Shown here piece after piece: positions 10,927 to 22,675 of a DNA stretch of 64,000 nucleotides (positions are counted from its first letter, which is position 1; every line of letters starts with the position of its first letter). The notes under the pieces are model-generated. The model ran no database searches and had not been told where the DNA came from. It was given only the letters and a program-made list of their open reading frames with translations. The stretch comes from Paralithodes platypus (Eukaryota > Arthropoda > Malacostraca > Decapoda > Lithodidae): contig CM064495.1 in the NCBI GenBank assembly GCA_032716605.1, positions 20,933,836-20,997,835 of the forward strand, read 5' to 3'. The position numbers and the translations under genes are program-made.

Positions 10927-13042
10927 GGCCCGAATTCAGAACAGTGGTTTAAACCTCCTCGCTGGTTTAAACCCGAGATTGAAACTCAATCCAGGACTAT
11001 AGGTATTCAGAATATAATCCTGAGCCGCTTATCAAGTCAATCCGCGGATTACTCGATCCGAGGTTTAAGCCTGCGGGAGAGTAGGTTTGAAGTTGGATCG
11101 AAGTTATAAAAACTTCAAATTACTTATGATAGCTTACACTAATCCATAAGGAATCCATAATATAAATTAATAAAGACTGGCACTGACTATTTGCAGTCAT
11201 TCTAAGCAAGGATTTATATAAATAATGGATGACAAGTGTAAGAATGCATCTCGGGCAAGTCAATCCGAGGTTTAAACCAGCGGGAGGCTTGACAGACGAT
11301 CGATCGAAGATTTCCTACTCGCCACTAAAATGTCTTATTATTACTTCTAACTAACACAAACTGTCATTAAACCGATTCTATTATATTGTAAAAAACGGCA
11401 ACAATTTTTACATTACGTTGGAAATTGTCTAAGCATACGAACAAATAATTAATAAGTGCCAAGGGAACGGAGCATCGCCGTAGCCTAATCACTGATGTGG
11501 TTATTCGATAATAGTTGTAAGTGTCTTGATAACCTGAGATGCCTCTATGCTGATACAATTAATTTTATAATGAAATGTCCACGAACATATATTATATATG
11601 TTAGTATTTTAGTAGTTTATCATAGAACCAATAGCATTAGTTCACTACATGTTGCACAGCAAATAGGCTATAATTATTCACTGTATCCATGCAGTTATTA
11701 ATCTTTTGTACGAATTAAAATATATAGCTTATATAAATAAGGAATCACAAGTGAACCATTGTCTTCAAATGCATTTAATTTAACAAGTAGCCTAGGATAA
11801 GAGAGATAATTTGTATGAGTTGTCTTTTCCATAGCCTAGTAGGTTGTAATGCTGCATAGTTTAAATCACGAGTCACATTGGTAACGGTTTTCGCCTACAT
11901 ACTTAATGGTTACAAATTATTTCAGTTGAGCTATTTATCCTATATAGGCTACATGTGTCCAATTGAGGGAGTATTAACAGTGCTGAGCATGCGGTGGATG
12001 CAGTATCTTAAGTACTTACTGTACTGTACCTAATGTAGCGGCCTACAGTATTTGGTTTAGCGTTTTAGTCATCATTATCACTCTTTAATTTATTAATTGA
12101 TAGTTATAAGTCGAACCACGGAGTACACATTAGTTCTGCATTAATACATAAGCCAATATCAATATTTCGAACTGTAAATACACTGAGAGTACTTTCTTTT
12201 TATGATTAGCTTGGTGACTTCAAATGTATTAATAGCCTATGGTTGCCATGCAGTTGGTTTGGATAAATGGAGCAGTTGATATCCGTACATGTAGAAATCA
12301 GTGAACATTTATTTATTGACAATTGATTACAAAACAAAAATAAAAGGTTGCAGTTTATCACAGTACTGGAGTTTGGCAAAGCTCGATTGATTGTATTTTT
12401 CCTCTGAATAGGCTACCTGCCATTATCCAACAGTAGGCCTATCTTTCACGACATACACATACTGTACATATACAGTATACTCGTAAATTAAATATTATGT
12501 CCGATATATGCCATCATCTATATGCTCAGATACATTTTTAAATTTTCGAAACTCTCAAAAGCTTGAAGTAACTGACATAATAGGAGGAAAGTAGCGACAT
12601 GTCAGTAGTAGGCTACTCCTACAGTATAGGCTACCCGGTACCGGATCATTTCTAATTCTATAGGCTATAAATATTTGTTTAATGTGTACTCTCTTGGTAA
12701 AACAACTTATTATATTTTATAATTTCTTTTGTGAATTGCTAATTACAAACTAGAATTCACCTGAGCGAAAGCTAAAGACGAAAATAAGGATATATAATTA
12801 TAGATACAATGGCTCGTTCGTGTTCTTATTGGCTGACTGCATTCCTTACGGAACTGTGATTGGCTGTTGCAAACCTTCGACTTGAACAGAGTTTTAAGCC
12901 GTGGATTACTCAATCTCGATCTTAAGCCCATGTTCTGAATACGGATAAACCTTTGTTTTCGATCCAGGATCGAGTAATCTCAATCCCAGGTTTAAACCTG
13001 CTCCGAAATCCGAGGTTTATACCGGTGTTCTGAATTCGGGCC
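10927..13042. mobile_element. Non-autonomous DNA element with inverted ends, about 2.1 kb
   Basis: The left end GGCCCGAATTCAGAACA (10927 on) is inverted at the right end (TGTTCTGAATTCGGGCC, about 13026-13042). Similarity continues inward (GGTTTAAACC against GGTATAAACC). Subterminal words such as 'gatcgagtaatc', 'ggtttaaacc' and 'gattgag' recur in both flanks and again near 11240-11300. The interior is AT-rich with no transposase-like frame. A target duplication is not clear: the flanks are 'catctt' and 'ctaggg'. Superfamily undetermined. Confidence 0.65.
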
Positions 13043-14309
13043 CTAGGGATAGTCACCTATCCTAATTATAGTAAAAGATTTCATGGCTAAATATTATTTT
13101 TTAATCTCCATGGGACTTGCATATTTAATCAACATGTAGCCTACTCTTTAAACAATGCAAAATTGTTGGCAAATTAATATAGCCTAGGTTAGGTTAGCGA
13201 ATGGGGAGAGCGATTTCTGAGTTAACCTAATCTACAAATTTAGAATAGGCCTATGATAGGTTTCTTGAAGTAGTGTAGCTTAACGATACTCCTTACTTTT
13301 GAGTATAGGACCATCCCGTAAATATCAGAAGCCAGCTGAAGCGAATCGGCTACTAAAAGTTGGGGGAAGGATGTAGTATTCAAACGTATCGCCTACCTTG
13401 TTTACACTACTCGCACGCTCGCGATCACGCTCCTTTCTATTTTGACTGCCGTGCGATACAATAATAGGTTGAAGGGGGGCGTTTTCCCCCGGAGCCACCC
13501 CATGAATTAATTGTCATCTTATATATTGCCAGCATCATCAAGCATGGGGTCTGTAAGGTTAGTTACATTAGATAAGTTAGGCACAGTGTAGTATTGTAGC
13601 AATCCGCTTGCGGGATTGGGTTGAGTTAGTTTAGCTTTATGAGGCAGAGTTTCTCAACTGAATATTACCATAATACTCACAGATATTTTTTTCTGGAAGA
13701 GGCCTAGGTCTGTGGCTCCAGTTCAGTAGCCTGGTCACCAATTTGACCCTGGCTTCGCCGGTCTCAACTCTTATGTATTCCCACAAAAACAAATACCTGT
13801 ATGTATAAGTTCAGAATAGTGAATCCTATACAGATCACTTAGTAGGTACCGGGTACTGTATACTTTATGGGGTTATTTACCACAGCTGCACCAATTTGCC
13901 CCAAGTTTTATACTGTACAGTTCTGCTACATGAAAAGTGCCAGGTTTTAATCCAGTACCATACAGTGCAGCAATATCATAAAGTTTCGGGTTTCAAGTTA
14001 ATACCGTAGTAATAATGTGATCACCCCCTTTGCCTAATATAGAAAACCATTTATTTGCAATACTTATTCTGCATCAAATTGACACCTGCCCTGTCTACAG
14101 TACTATACCAAAAACAGAAAGTCTAGTAGGCAGGTTTACTTTTATAAATGACTAAATATATGATGCTTGGACAATTATAGGTACCGCATAAAGAAAGAAC
14201 AATATATTTTACGTAATTTATTGCAATTCTTACATACATAGGTACCGGTTATATAATATTGTATCATCTAATCACAACTCCTGTTGTACGCTTCCACATG
14301 GATAGGTCC
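13043..14309. other. No gene recognised
   Basis: AT-rich intergenic-like DNA without coding signal. A short G/C hairpin-like block is present near 13470-13490 ('ggggggcgttttcccccgg'). Confidence 0.5.
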
Positions 14310-14313
14310 TTAA

Positions 14314-14750
14314 CCCGTACAGCCCCAGTGACGCGTCTGACGCGTCGGCGATGTATGTAACGCACAGCCCAGAGACGCGCCTGGCGCGTCACCCTAATTG
14401 CGCCGACCGTAACCTCAGGTGTAGCCACTCAAGAGGGCTCAGATTTGTATGGGAACTGTGTACGTATCCCACGCAACCGTACCGATGGTTGAAAACTCTC
14501 AAAGTCCACGTGCGTGCGCGTGAGCGCGCAATAACCTGTTTTTTTGGGGTAATTGCCTTCAATTTTTTACTCTTGTAAAATATGTTTTCGGGGGCTCTGT
14601 AGGACCATTCTTTAAGCTTTTTGAGCGTTTTTTCGTGGTTTTTCCTTCATTCCTAACCCATTTGCTATTGTTTCTGGAATAAAAAACAAAATTGAAAACC
14701 GGCCGGGTTCTGGTGAACAAACATTACAAAACTAGCCGGGGCTGGACGGG
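14314..14750. mobile_element. TTAA-flanked MITE, family P2, 437 bp
   Basis: It is bounded by TTAA at 14310-14313 and 14751-14754. The ends are CCCGTACAGCCCC and, on the other strand, CCCGTCCAGCCCC. The left part holds repeated 'gacgcgtc' palindromes (14330-14395). A longer relative with ends CCCGTTGAGCCCCGG is at 47654-48317. It sits immediately beside the left arm of the palindrome at 14755-15701. Confidence 0.78.
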
Positions 14751-14754
14751 TTAA

Positions 14755-15701
14755 GACCGCTTCATCAGATTTTATTCGCCCAATTACTATCCAGGTAAGA
14801 AAATTCAACATTACATTATACTTGCTTGTATTTTTGGCTTGGAATCTTCATTTGGTGACCATTATTATCTATCTATTTGAGGCATAGGCCTATTTCCTGA
14901 AATAAGTCTTGCAATTGACGAGGATGGGTGTGAATGGGATATGCCGTGTGTGGACCAGTCAGCTCTGCAGACTCGTTATATATGTTCATTTATGGAAGTA
15001 TTTCAAGTAGGCCTAGCCCAATCAGGGAGAAAATGTTAGTCCCTATGTATAGCCTACTTTAGTAGGGTAGGCTAGACCTATATTTTTTAATCCAATAGGC
15101 CTAGCCTATGTTAAAATAGCCACCAATAGGTACCTAGGTTAACAAGTCCCAGATATTGAAAGAAAAAGTGGTAACAATTAAAGAGACCTCGGACAGCCTT
15201 TTAACTAGGCCTAGGCTAGGCCTATAATTATTTGTTTTTGTTAGGTTAGGTAAAAAGGCTGTCCAAGGTCTCTTCAATTTTTACCACTTTTTCTTTCAAT
15301 ATCTGGGACTTGTTAACCTAGGTACCCTATTGTTGGCTATTTTAACATAGGCTAGGCCTATTGGATTAAAACATATAGGTCTAGCCTACGCTACTAAAGT
15401 AGGCTATAAATAGGGACTAACATTTTCTCCCTGATTGGGCTAGGCCTAGGCCTACTTTAAATACTTCCATAAATGAACTTATATAACGAGTCTGCAGAGC
15501 TGACAGGCCCACACACGGCAGATCCCATTCACTCATCCTCGTCAATTGCAAGACTTATTTCAGGAAATATGCCTCAAATAGATAGATACTAATGGTCACC
15601 AAATGAGGATTCCAAGCCAAAAATACAAGCAAGTATAATGGAATGTCGTGAATTTCCTTACCTGGGTAGTAATTGGGCGAATAAAATCTGATGAAGCGAT
15701 C
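14755..15701. repeat. Long imperfect palindrome: about 450-bp arms, about 42-bp spacer
   Basis: The arm at about 14755-15205 is the reverse complement, with scattered differences, of about 15248-15701. Landmarks pair in order. 'cgcttcatcagattttattc' at the outer left pairs with its complement at the outer right. 'caagtcccagatattgaaag' at about 15146 pairs with its complement at about 15290-15315. Both arms carry the sequence CCAG|GTAAG (donor-like) and a fragment resembling the 3' end of LINE N3. A transcript through it would fold into a hairpin of about 450 bp. Confidence 0.88.
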
Positions 15702-15787
15702 TTCAAGTTGTCAAGGCTGGCCGACATAGGCCTATCAGGTGAAGGTGCCTGTACAACGGCTCCTGTCAAGTTCAACATCGTCATTGA
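15662..15787 (-). CDS. Possible coding exon ending at a splice donor
   Basis: On the minus strand an open frame starts MTMLNLTGAVVQ (ATG at about 15784), contains SASLDNLKIASSDF and ends ...ITTQ at CTACCCAG|GTAAGG, with the donor at 15656-15661. Beyond the donor the frame degrades. The last 40 bp of this putative exon and the donor are duplicated as the outer part of the other palindrome arm (14755-14800, plus strand). I do not recognise the protein. Upstream sequence ('ttccaaag', about 15800-15812) could be an acceptor, which would make this internal. No further exon was found. Confidence 0.3.
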
Positions 15788-15845
15788 AGATATATCGAAA
15801 GTCTTTGGAAATGTGCTAATGGTAACCCATATTAATATATATTAA

Positions 15846-16085
15846 TAGTTTCGTACATTATGCAATTGATTTGCATTAAAGAATGTCTTCTGTAACCTTT
15901 AATTTAGGAATTGAAACAATAATACAAATAACAAAATTCAATTAGCAAGGAAGGGGACCGACGACCATCGAAGAGATGGGTCGAAGGTCCTCTTCATATT
16001 CCAATAATATTGGACGTAAACGGTCGCGGCGACCGTTTACGAAAGCATTCGCTCAGCCAAACAAATCCCCAAAAATGTTTTTATA
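15846..16085. other. No gene recognised
   Basis: AT-rich spacer with a GC-rich block near 16020-16040 ('cggtcgcggcgaccg', a short palindrome). Confidence 0.45.
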
Positions 16086-16430
16086 CTACGAATTTTGAAA
16101 GGAAGGGTATCTTCGAGGGAAGGGAATGTTTGGTACTGCGGGCCTGGGCATCTCGGTTAATGACGTGAGCAACTCCGTCACCCCGGTCTGAGCAATATCG
16201 ACGCCCGTTCTGAGTAACTCGTTTGAGTTACGCCTGAGTACCTCTGCAACAACGTGAGCAACTCCATCAACCCTTGGCTTAAGTATCTCAAACCCCATTA
16301 TGAGCAACTCATTTGGGTTATGCCTGAGTATTTCAGTAACAATGTGAGTAACTTCGTCAACCATCGGTTTGCAACTCGACTCTGCAAACCAAACCAGAGA
16401 AGGATCCCATCTACCCCAAGGCCCACACAA
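16086..16430 (-). CDS. Small ORF (114 aa) built on a tandem repeat of about 30 residues
   Basis: A tandem DNA repeat with a period of about 90 bp (near 16164, 16255 and 16344, unit beginning 'gtgagcaactcc') is open on the minus strand. It gives related segments such as VDEVTHIVTEILRHN and VDGVAHVVAEVLRRN, followed by NELL. The unit is a multiple of three and variable at the DNA level while keeping the hydrophobic pattern. That makes coding possible but not shown. No known domain recognised. It directly precedes LINE N3 on the other strand. Confidence 0.25.
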   Translation of the reverse strand: MCGPWGRWDPSLVWFAESSCKPMVDEVTHIVTEILRHNPNELLIMGFEILKPRVDGVAHVVAEVLRRNSNELLRTGVDIAQTGVTELLTSLTEMPRPAVPNIPFPRRYPSFQNS

Positions 16431-16439
16431 GATGTGCAG

Positions 16440-17847
16440 AGATGAGTTAATTTACCCATTAACATTTATTTTTAACAAGTCATTAGAGACAGGCTTAGTT
16501 CCAAAAGCTTGGAAGCTTGCAAATGTAGTTCCGATTTCAAAAAAGGTGATAAATCCATAGCATCTAATTACCGTCCCGGGACATTTGTCTCACATCAATC
16601 ATAGGAAAGCTACTAGAGTCAATTATTGCTAGGAAAATTAGAAACCACTTAGAAACATTTAATTTAATTAATTCTTCTCAGCATGGATTCACTCAGGGAC
16701 GTTCCTGCCTTACTAATTTGCTTAGTTTTTTCTCAGAGGTATATGAAGTCGTAGATAATGACAAGTCATATGATATAATATATTTAGATTTCAGTAAAGC
16801 TTTCGACAGAGTCCCTCATAAGAGATTGATGAGAACAGTTGAGGCGCATGGAATAAGTGGGTCATTGTTGGAATGGATTAGGTCATGGCTAATTGGTAGC
16901 AAGCAGAGAGTCAGCATAAATGGTACTAAGTCAGAATGGCGATCAGTCAAAAGTGGCGTCCCCAGGGATCTGTATTGGGTCCTCTGTTGTTTGTTATATA
17001 CATAAATGACCTTGATTTAGGTATAACTAGTGGGATAAATAAATTCGCAGAAGATACCAAAATGGGGAGAACAATTGATTCAGATAGAGATATAGAGTGC
17101 CTCCAAAGGGATCTAGATACCTTACACGAATGGTCAGTAAATTGGCAGATGAATGTTAACATTGACAAATGCAAGGTATTAAAGATATGGAAGACGAATA
17201 CTATTGCAAAATATAAACTAGCTAATTAAATACGGATTTAGAAAACCCAGACTGGGAAAAAGAATTGGGTGTGTTTTTTAGCAGAGGTTTGAAGCTTAGA
17301 AAACAGTATATAAGCGTTCATAACAAGGCAAACAGGATTCTCGGGTTCATCTCAAGGAGTGTGAGTAACAGAACTGCCGATGTTATCTTAAAACTTTACT
17401 TTTTCATTAGTGAGGCCTCATATGGATTACGCTGTCCAATTTTGGTGTCCTTATTACAGAATGGACATAGATTCGTTGGAGAGAGTACAGCGAAGAATGA
17501 CAAAAATTATTCATATTAGAAATCTACCATATGAAGAAAGGTTGACAAAAATAGGCTTACATTCGTTAGAGAGACGCAGAGCTAGAGGGGATATGATATA
17601 AGTGTTCAAGTGGGTTAGTGGGATTAATACAAGGGGACATAAACAATGTACTGATAGTCAACAAACTCGAACAAATGGTTTTAAATTAGATACATTTCGT
17701 TTCAGAAAAAGTATAGGCAAATATTGGTTTGGTAACAGAGTTGTAGACATGTGGAATAGGCTATCGAGTGATGTGGTAGGATCGAGAAAGATAGGGAGCT
17801 TTAAGATAAAATTTGATAGGCATATGGACGAGATGGGTTGGGTATGA
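16440..17847 (+). pseudogene. N3 LINE (CR1-like) reverse transcriptase, decayed
   Basis: RT motifs are spread over several frames: PKAWKLANVVPI (about 16500), QHGFTQGRSC region (about 16680), YLDFSKAFDRVPHKRL (about 16780), VKSGVPQGSVLGPLLF (about 16945), MDYAVQFWCPYY (about 17415), NLPYEERLTKIGLHSLERRR (about 17520) and the C-terminal FRFRKSIGKYWFGNRVVDMW. The catalytic box reads FAED instead of FADD, so the second Asp is lost. At least four frameshifts or stops occur. The endonuclease part is absent (5' truncation). Confidence 0.85.
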
Positions 17848-18052
17848 GGGGGGATCTGCCGGGTGTTAGCCAATCGGCGCTCTGCAGACCCCCGTAATCT
17901 TACGTTGATCTCTGACCGTTTTGGTGAGGTCAGTCCTCAAGGTATTAGTGAGTTGGGTTTATAATGAGGCCTTGTAATTTGGGTTGGGTGTGACAGGGAT
18001 CTGCCTTGTGTGGGCCGATCGGCTTTCTGCAGGCCCCCATTTTCTTATGTTC
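17848..18052 (+). repeat. N3 LINE 3' UTR, tandemly doubled
   Basis: The motif 'gatctgcc...(g/c)aatcgg(c/g)...ctgcagaccccc' occurs twice (17850-17890 and 17998-18040), each preceded by 'gggttgggt' type sequence. The same words recur on the minus strand at 62.9-64 kb. This is the 3' terminal region of the N3 family. Confidence 0.7.
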
Positions 18053-18056
18053 TTAA

Positions 18057-18283
18057 CCCTCTCACATCCGGACGCGATTTTTGAGCCTATTAGGGATACT
18101 TTAAATCCTTTGTTACCGTCAGGGGTATCTATAAACCTTTAGTTTGTTTGCTTCAACCTCTGCAGTTGTCTTTGAGTTAGCTGTGGGCAGAAAACTAATT
18201 TTGGAGAGGTAATTATAACAGTGAGAGTAATCTATTTTTTATTGCTAATCTGGCAACCTCTGCGTCCTATGGTTGTGAGAGGG
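18057..18283. mobile_element. TTAA-flanked MITE, family P3, 227 bp
   Basis: TTAA occurs at 18053-18056 and 18284-18287. The ends are CCCTCTCACATCC and, on the other strand, CCCTCTCACAACC, giving ten perfect terminal bases and 12 of 13 overall. It is inserted at the 3' end of LINE N3. There is no coding capacity. Confidence 0.8.
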
Positions 18284-18287
18284 TTAA

Positions 18288-19859
18288 GATGGTCACCCTG
18301 CCCACAACTCCCAGCAGGACCATCGGCGGTTCGAAGCTCGGGCCAGCCAGTGTGTGTTATTGGCAGACGACAGTGCTCTTGGTGGACATCGCTGCCTAGT
18401 AACCTGTGGCAGTTTGTCCACAGAAGTCCCTGAAACAACAAGGCACCCACCCTAGCCCCGCACTTGAGGGAGTGCAATGGTGGTAAAAAAACGCATCATA
18501 AAATATAGCTCTATTACCCATAAGCGGCTCCAGTCTCAAGTAACAATATATGTATATACTAATTTATCTTTTGCTAGCAACATGAGCATTACAAATACTT
18601 TTATCTACGTCACTAATTGTAACTTACCTTCTTAGAGAACCATCTCTATTTATATGTAAATATAATGTTTATGTAACAGAAACTTGCCCATGTATTTGTA
18701 TGTCTTGTAATGCCACCAGAAATAGTTAAACATTTCAAGAGACTTACATGCCATCAAATCTTTGTATTTTTGTATTGCATGACCTTCTAGTTGATTTAAA
18801 GACCTTCCACTCACAGAGTAAAGGTCATCTGGCCTATCAACAATAGTCAGGGTCGGTATCCTAATTCTACTAACAAGACTGCAGAAACATGGTCAGAATG
18901 TTTTACTTCACCGTTGTACACATTTGTATGAATATCATCACCATAGCAGCAGAGTTGCATTCGAGTTTTGGTTAAAATCTACCCATTCGATTTTGACCTC
19001 ACGTAGTTTTACACATTTTGAGGAATCCCTATCCATAAATATTTTGTTGCAAAGATTCAGAAGTCTGGGTATATAACTATACCAAAACTATGCCTGTAGC
19101 ACCTGTGACTTCTGAGTCATATGTGCTTAGAAACTTAGGTACCTCAGAATTTCACGAAAAAAGGATTTTACGCAAGACTCCTTGTTGTAGGTAGGCATTT
19201 CTATGTGTTGCCTCTTTGTAGACCTTGGAAGTGTCTCTTGCTTGTTTGAATTCATATTGCTTCAGCATTAGCGAAATGAGAGTAAAAGGATAACAGAAAA
19301 CAATTTGCTTGAGTGAATACTATGTTCACCTTGTTTACTATACATACCCTGGGGAAATTCCCTATTGATGGACATTCTTTCGGAAAACATCCTTGATCTA
19401 ACATTGACTACCTAGAGTGATTGGGTTCTAAATTTTGTGACACATCTGCAGTTTCCTCATTGTGGGCATGACCTGAACGGGTTATCCCATCCAGTACGAT
19501 GACGTTAATTATCTTGCTTTATACCTTATATTATTCAAACTTATTCAAATTAGGAAAGACGGCTCATAGTAAAATTGGGTAAGAAGTATTTCGGATAAAA
19601 CAGTGATACATGCTTCATATATTAGCTTTTAATATACTAACACTATGCGAATATATAATGTTAAGAAAACGTTCTTTAAGTTAAAGGGTTAAAATTTACC
19701 TCTTACAGGCCACAATAAGCACCCGTATCTCTTAGTAAATTATCCCTATAAGATTGGCGGTCTCAATGTATATCTTACAAGGCCTTTATCATCACAGCCA
19801 TGGCGTGATAATTGTTGAACATATCTCCAGTGTTTGGGAATAGGATTATACTCAACAAG
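18288..19859. other. No gene recognised; possible SINE-like start
   Basis: The first 200 bp (18288-18486) are GC-richer, include 'ggttcgaagct' and end in an A-run. That is weakly reminiscent of a tRNA-derived SINE, but no cloverleaf can be drawn. The remainder is AT-rich with no coding signal. Confidence 0.35.
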
Positions 19860-20065
19860 TAAACTTTGGAACTCTATCCCTCAATCTGTCTTTCCCTCTT
19901 CCTATTACTTAAACTGCTTCAAACTCCATGTGTCCAGAAATGTATGATTGTAACATACCTTGAATTCTGCTCTCTATCACTCTCTCAACTTTGGGAGAGA
20001 CACTTGTTACAGGCAGCTTTGCCTTTTGTCTCCGTTCATACACATAGAAAAAATAAAATTAGTTA
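19860..20065 (+). pseudogene. N4 LINE, short 3'-end fragment
   Basis: The segment 'ggaactctatccctcaatct...tagaaaaaataaaatt' matches the last 200 bp of the N4 copy at 58015-58555 (the WNSLPxSVFPS region, stop and 3' UTR). It is strongly 5'-truncated. The tail is A-rich. Confidence 0.75.
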
Positions 20066-20429
20066 ACACATCAGAAACATGTTCAGTATACCTATTTTAT
20101 ATTATCTTTTGGGGTAATTGATACAATTTTGTGTTTTAACTGGAAAGCTCTAGATTATTATTTATATTATATATTTCACATAGTTGCACCCTCAGCAATT
20201 GAAATCACCAACAGGATGAAACCGATCAATCCCAAGTCTTCCAAACAAAATAATTATGTCTTAGCCATATCCTGATAACAAATTGTACAAACTAGTCCGA
20301 GTTGTCTGGGTGTTATGTACAAATATGTGTATGCATTATAAATTAAGAGATTAAATTTTATTTATTCAATATATATTACATAGGATTTCCACACGGATTG
20401 AAACTTGCTTCTAAGTACTTGAGACAGAT

Positions 20430-21200
20430 TTTATGACATGCTATAATATATCTAAAATACCCAAAATCGAGATCACCACCATACCACAACGACAAGGAAA
20501 ACGAAGCCTAGAAACGGAAGGAGAAACTAAAGAGAAGAGAAAGGACAACAGAGGAAAAGCCACATTGAAGAAAACGGAAAGAAAGCATGTGAAGACCAAC
20601 AAACCAAGAAAAGACACGAGAATGCCACAAACCACCACACCCCGGACAAACAAAGAATAAGAAAAGGGCACAACAGCAGGAGAAGGAAACCTTGCACCAA
20701 CACAAGAACAAATCACCAATAACACCACCCCGAGCGAATAAGAAGACGAGGTAAAAGACGAACACAATGGCCTCTCCAAATCCAAATTTGCCCCACTATG
20801 CACTAACACCCGGGAAGCCAGAATTGCCACCATCACCACCACTCTACCACCCACACCAGGGAAAAACATAAACATAACTTTCGACCATACTTGAGAAAAG
20901 AAAAAGAAAATAATATACCGACAAACAGCAGAAGGACACCACACCCAAATATCACCTCTTCAGATGCGCCGATCTTCCGCGCCGTTGTCTTACCACCAGC
21001 GCGTGCATTTCTAGGGGGTCTACCTAATCCCCCTGAAAACGCCCCCCCCTGCACTTATGACCTTCTGACCTCCAAGTACCAGCCCTGGGACATAGCAGCA
21101 AACGTCATGACCATCTCGACGAGAACCAGGTAGAGTCAGCAATCCAACGGCTCAAAACCCCCTTACATGTAAGAGTTTTGAGCCTAGAATTACCCTCCCA
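20430..21200 (+). pseudogene. A/C-rich low-T block with open frames, possible LINE ORF1 remnant
   Basis: The plus strand is extremely poor in T and codes for Lys/Arg/Thr-rich peptides (SLETEGETKEKRKD, then KKTERKHVKTNK). The opposite strand stays open by composition. Base use resembles the coding strand of LINE N1. The position and charge could fit the nucleic-acid-binding ORF1 of such a LINE, but no zinc knuckle or RRM is visible. Confidence 0.25.
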
Positions 21201-22180
21201 TTCAGGAAGTATATCTGGCCATGGTTAAGATACTTTAAGGTATGAGGAGTTATTTTCCCTACTGGTGAACTATTGTGCTTACATGCCATGGCAGAGTAAA
21301 AACATTAGGATCCCTTTTAGGCTTCAAATTTGATATTGGAAGTAGCACCGAAGGGCATGCCCCAAACTCCCGTCTCAATCCCGCGCTCTAACAAACTGCT
21401 AAAGAAAGTTTTGCCATGACAAACCAATTCTAATGGTTCGGGCTTTGCGAGATGCCGTCTGAATAACGGCCCTTAGCATTCAGAAGTCCATACTGCATCT
21501 GTCCAACACCATGGTCAAGGACATATGCTGTAAAAAGGTTTAATCACCGATCCTGGGTTCTTTGAACACTCTTACAACGGTCAGAGGTAGATTGAGCGAA
21601 ATAGTAAGTTCATGATCTTACTTATTCCTCACGTTAGCCCGATACATCGTTGCTATGTAATGACACTAGTAACTTTGTATTAAAGACCTTACACCAAGAG
21701 TACCGAACAGAACTTCATCACCGACTAGTATAAAGGTCAGGATAGACGAGCAGTCATAACTTACGACATGTCCTCGTTAATGCTCGCGTTAGTCCGATGG
21801 TATGCACCCTATGTCATGACATGAGGAACTACTATTCAAGACCCAAAATCAACTAGTCCATCTGTATCCCAACCCCCATTAACCACACGGCAATACCACC
21901 TAAGCGGCTCGACGGAACCAAGAGAAAGGACTCAGCGACTCATACTTCACCCACCTGCACCTGCAGCTTCAGATCTACACAGTGTTTAGAATAGGAGTGC
22001 CACAGAAGTTATATTAATTCTTACACCAGTGCGACCCAGGTGTACCTCTTTAATTAATATCAGTGAAAGAGAGCTCAGTGTATTCTATCGTTCCATCGTG
22101 AATCCTCATCCGTGCTAGGACTATTAAATTGTGAATTATTTTAAGTACCAGTGCTAAGTGTATTAGTTTATGTCGTGTAA
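21201..22180. other. No gene recognised
   Basis: Mixed-composition DNA. No open frame of note and no match to other parts of the window. Confidence 0.45.
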
Positions 22181-22184
22181 TTAA

Positions 22185-22671
22185 CCCTCAAATAGCGGGT
22201 CCCGCCTTAAGTCGATTAGAGAACCAAGGCCTAAAGAGCGGGTCCCGCGCCTCAAGTCCTATGCAATTTTGAGCACATTATCGGCTCTGAGAGAGAGTCC
22301 ACGCGGTGGGAGGACCGCGGGCGGGCTCTGACCGTTCAGCGTGGACCTTGTCCCGCCACTGACACCACCACCACATGTCTACACCTCCCTTGTCCCGCGA
22401 TACAGGGTAAAAACTGAGGAAATTACTGTATTTTAGGTTTTTTCCCTTCGAATTGCATCATCGTTGCAAGAGAACCTGTGGTCGTACAAGGATGGTTAAG
22501 CTATCATTTGAAAGCTCAATTATCGCCTTTTCACGGATTCATAATTGTATTACGCTCTGGCTCTTCTTTATTCATGAAAAAGAGCATGAAATGAAGCTAT
22601 GAAGCTCGTTTAGGGTAAATCTGCCCGCTTGGCAGGTAGTAGCGTTATAAAAACTACCCGATAGTTGAGGG
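22185..22671 (+). mobile_element. P1-related MITE, diverged copy, 487 bp
   Basis: TTAA occurs at 22181-22184 and 22672-22675. The inverted ends are CCCTCAAATAGCGGGT and CCCTCAACTATCGGGT, with 14 of 16 bases matching, the best-preserved ends among the old copies. Internal blocks shared with the other P1 copies are the 'gagagaga' block, 'ttgcaagagaacctgtggtcgta', and 'cccgcttggc'. Confidence 0.82.
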
Positions 22672-22675
22672 TTAA

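Noticed and set aside
18221..18486. SINE or small gene at the right of MITE P3
   Set aside because: Only a weak B-box-like word and an A-run; no A box at the right spacing and no other copy in the window.
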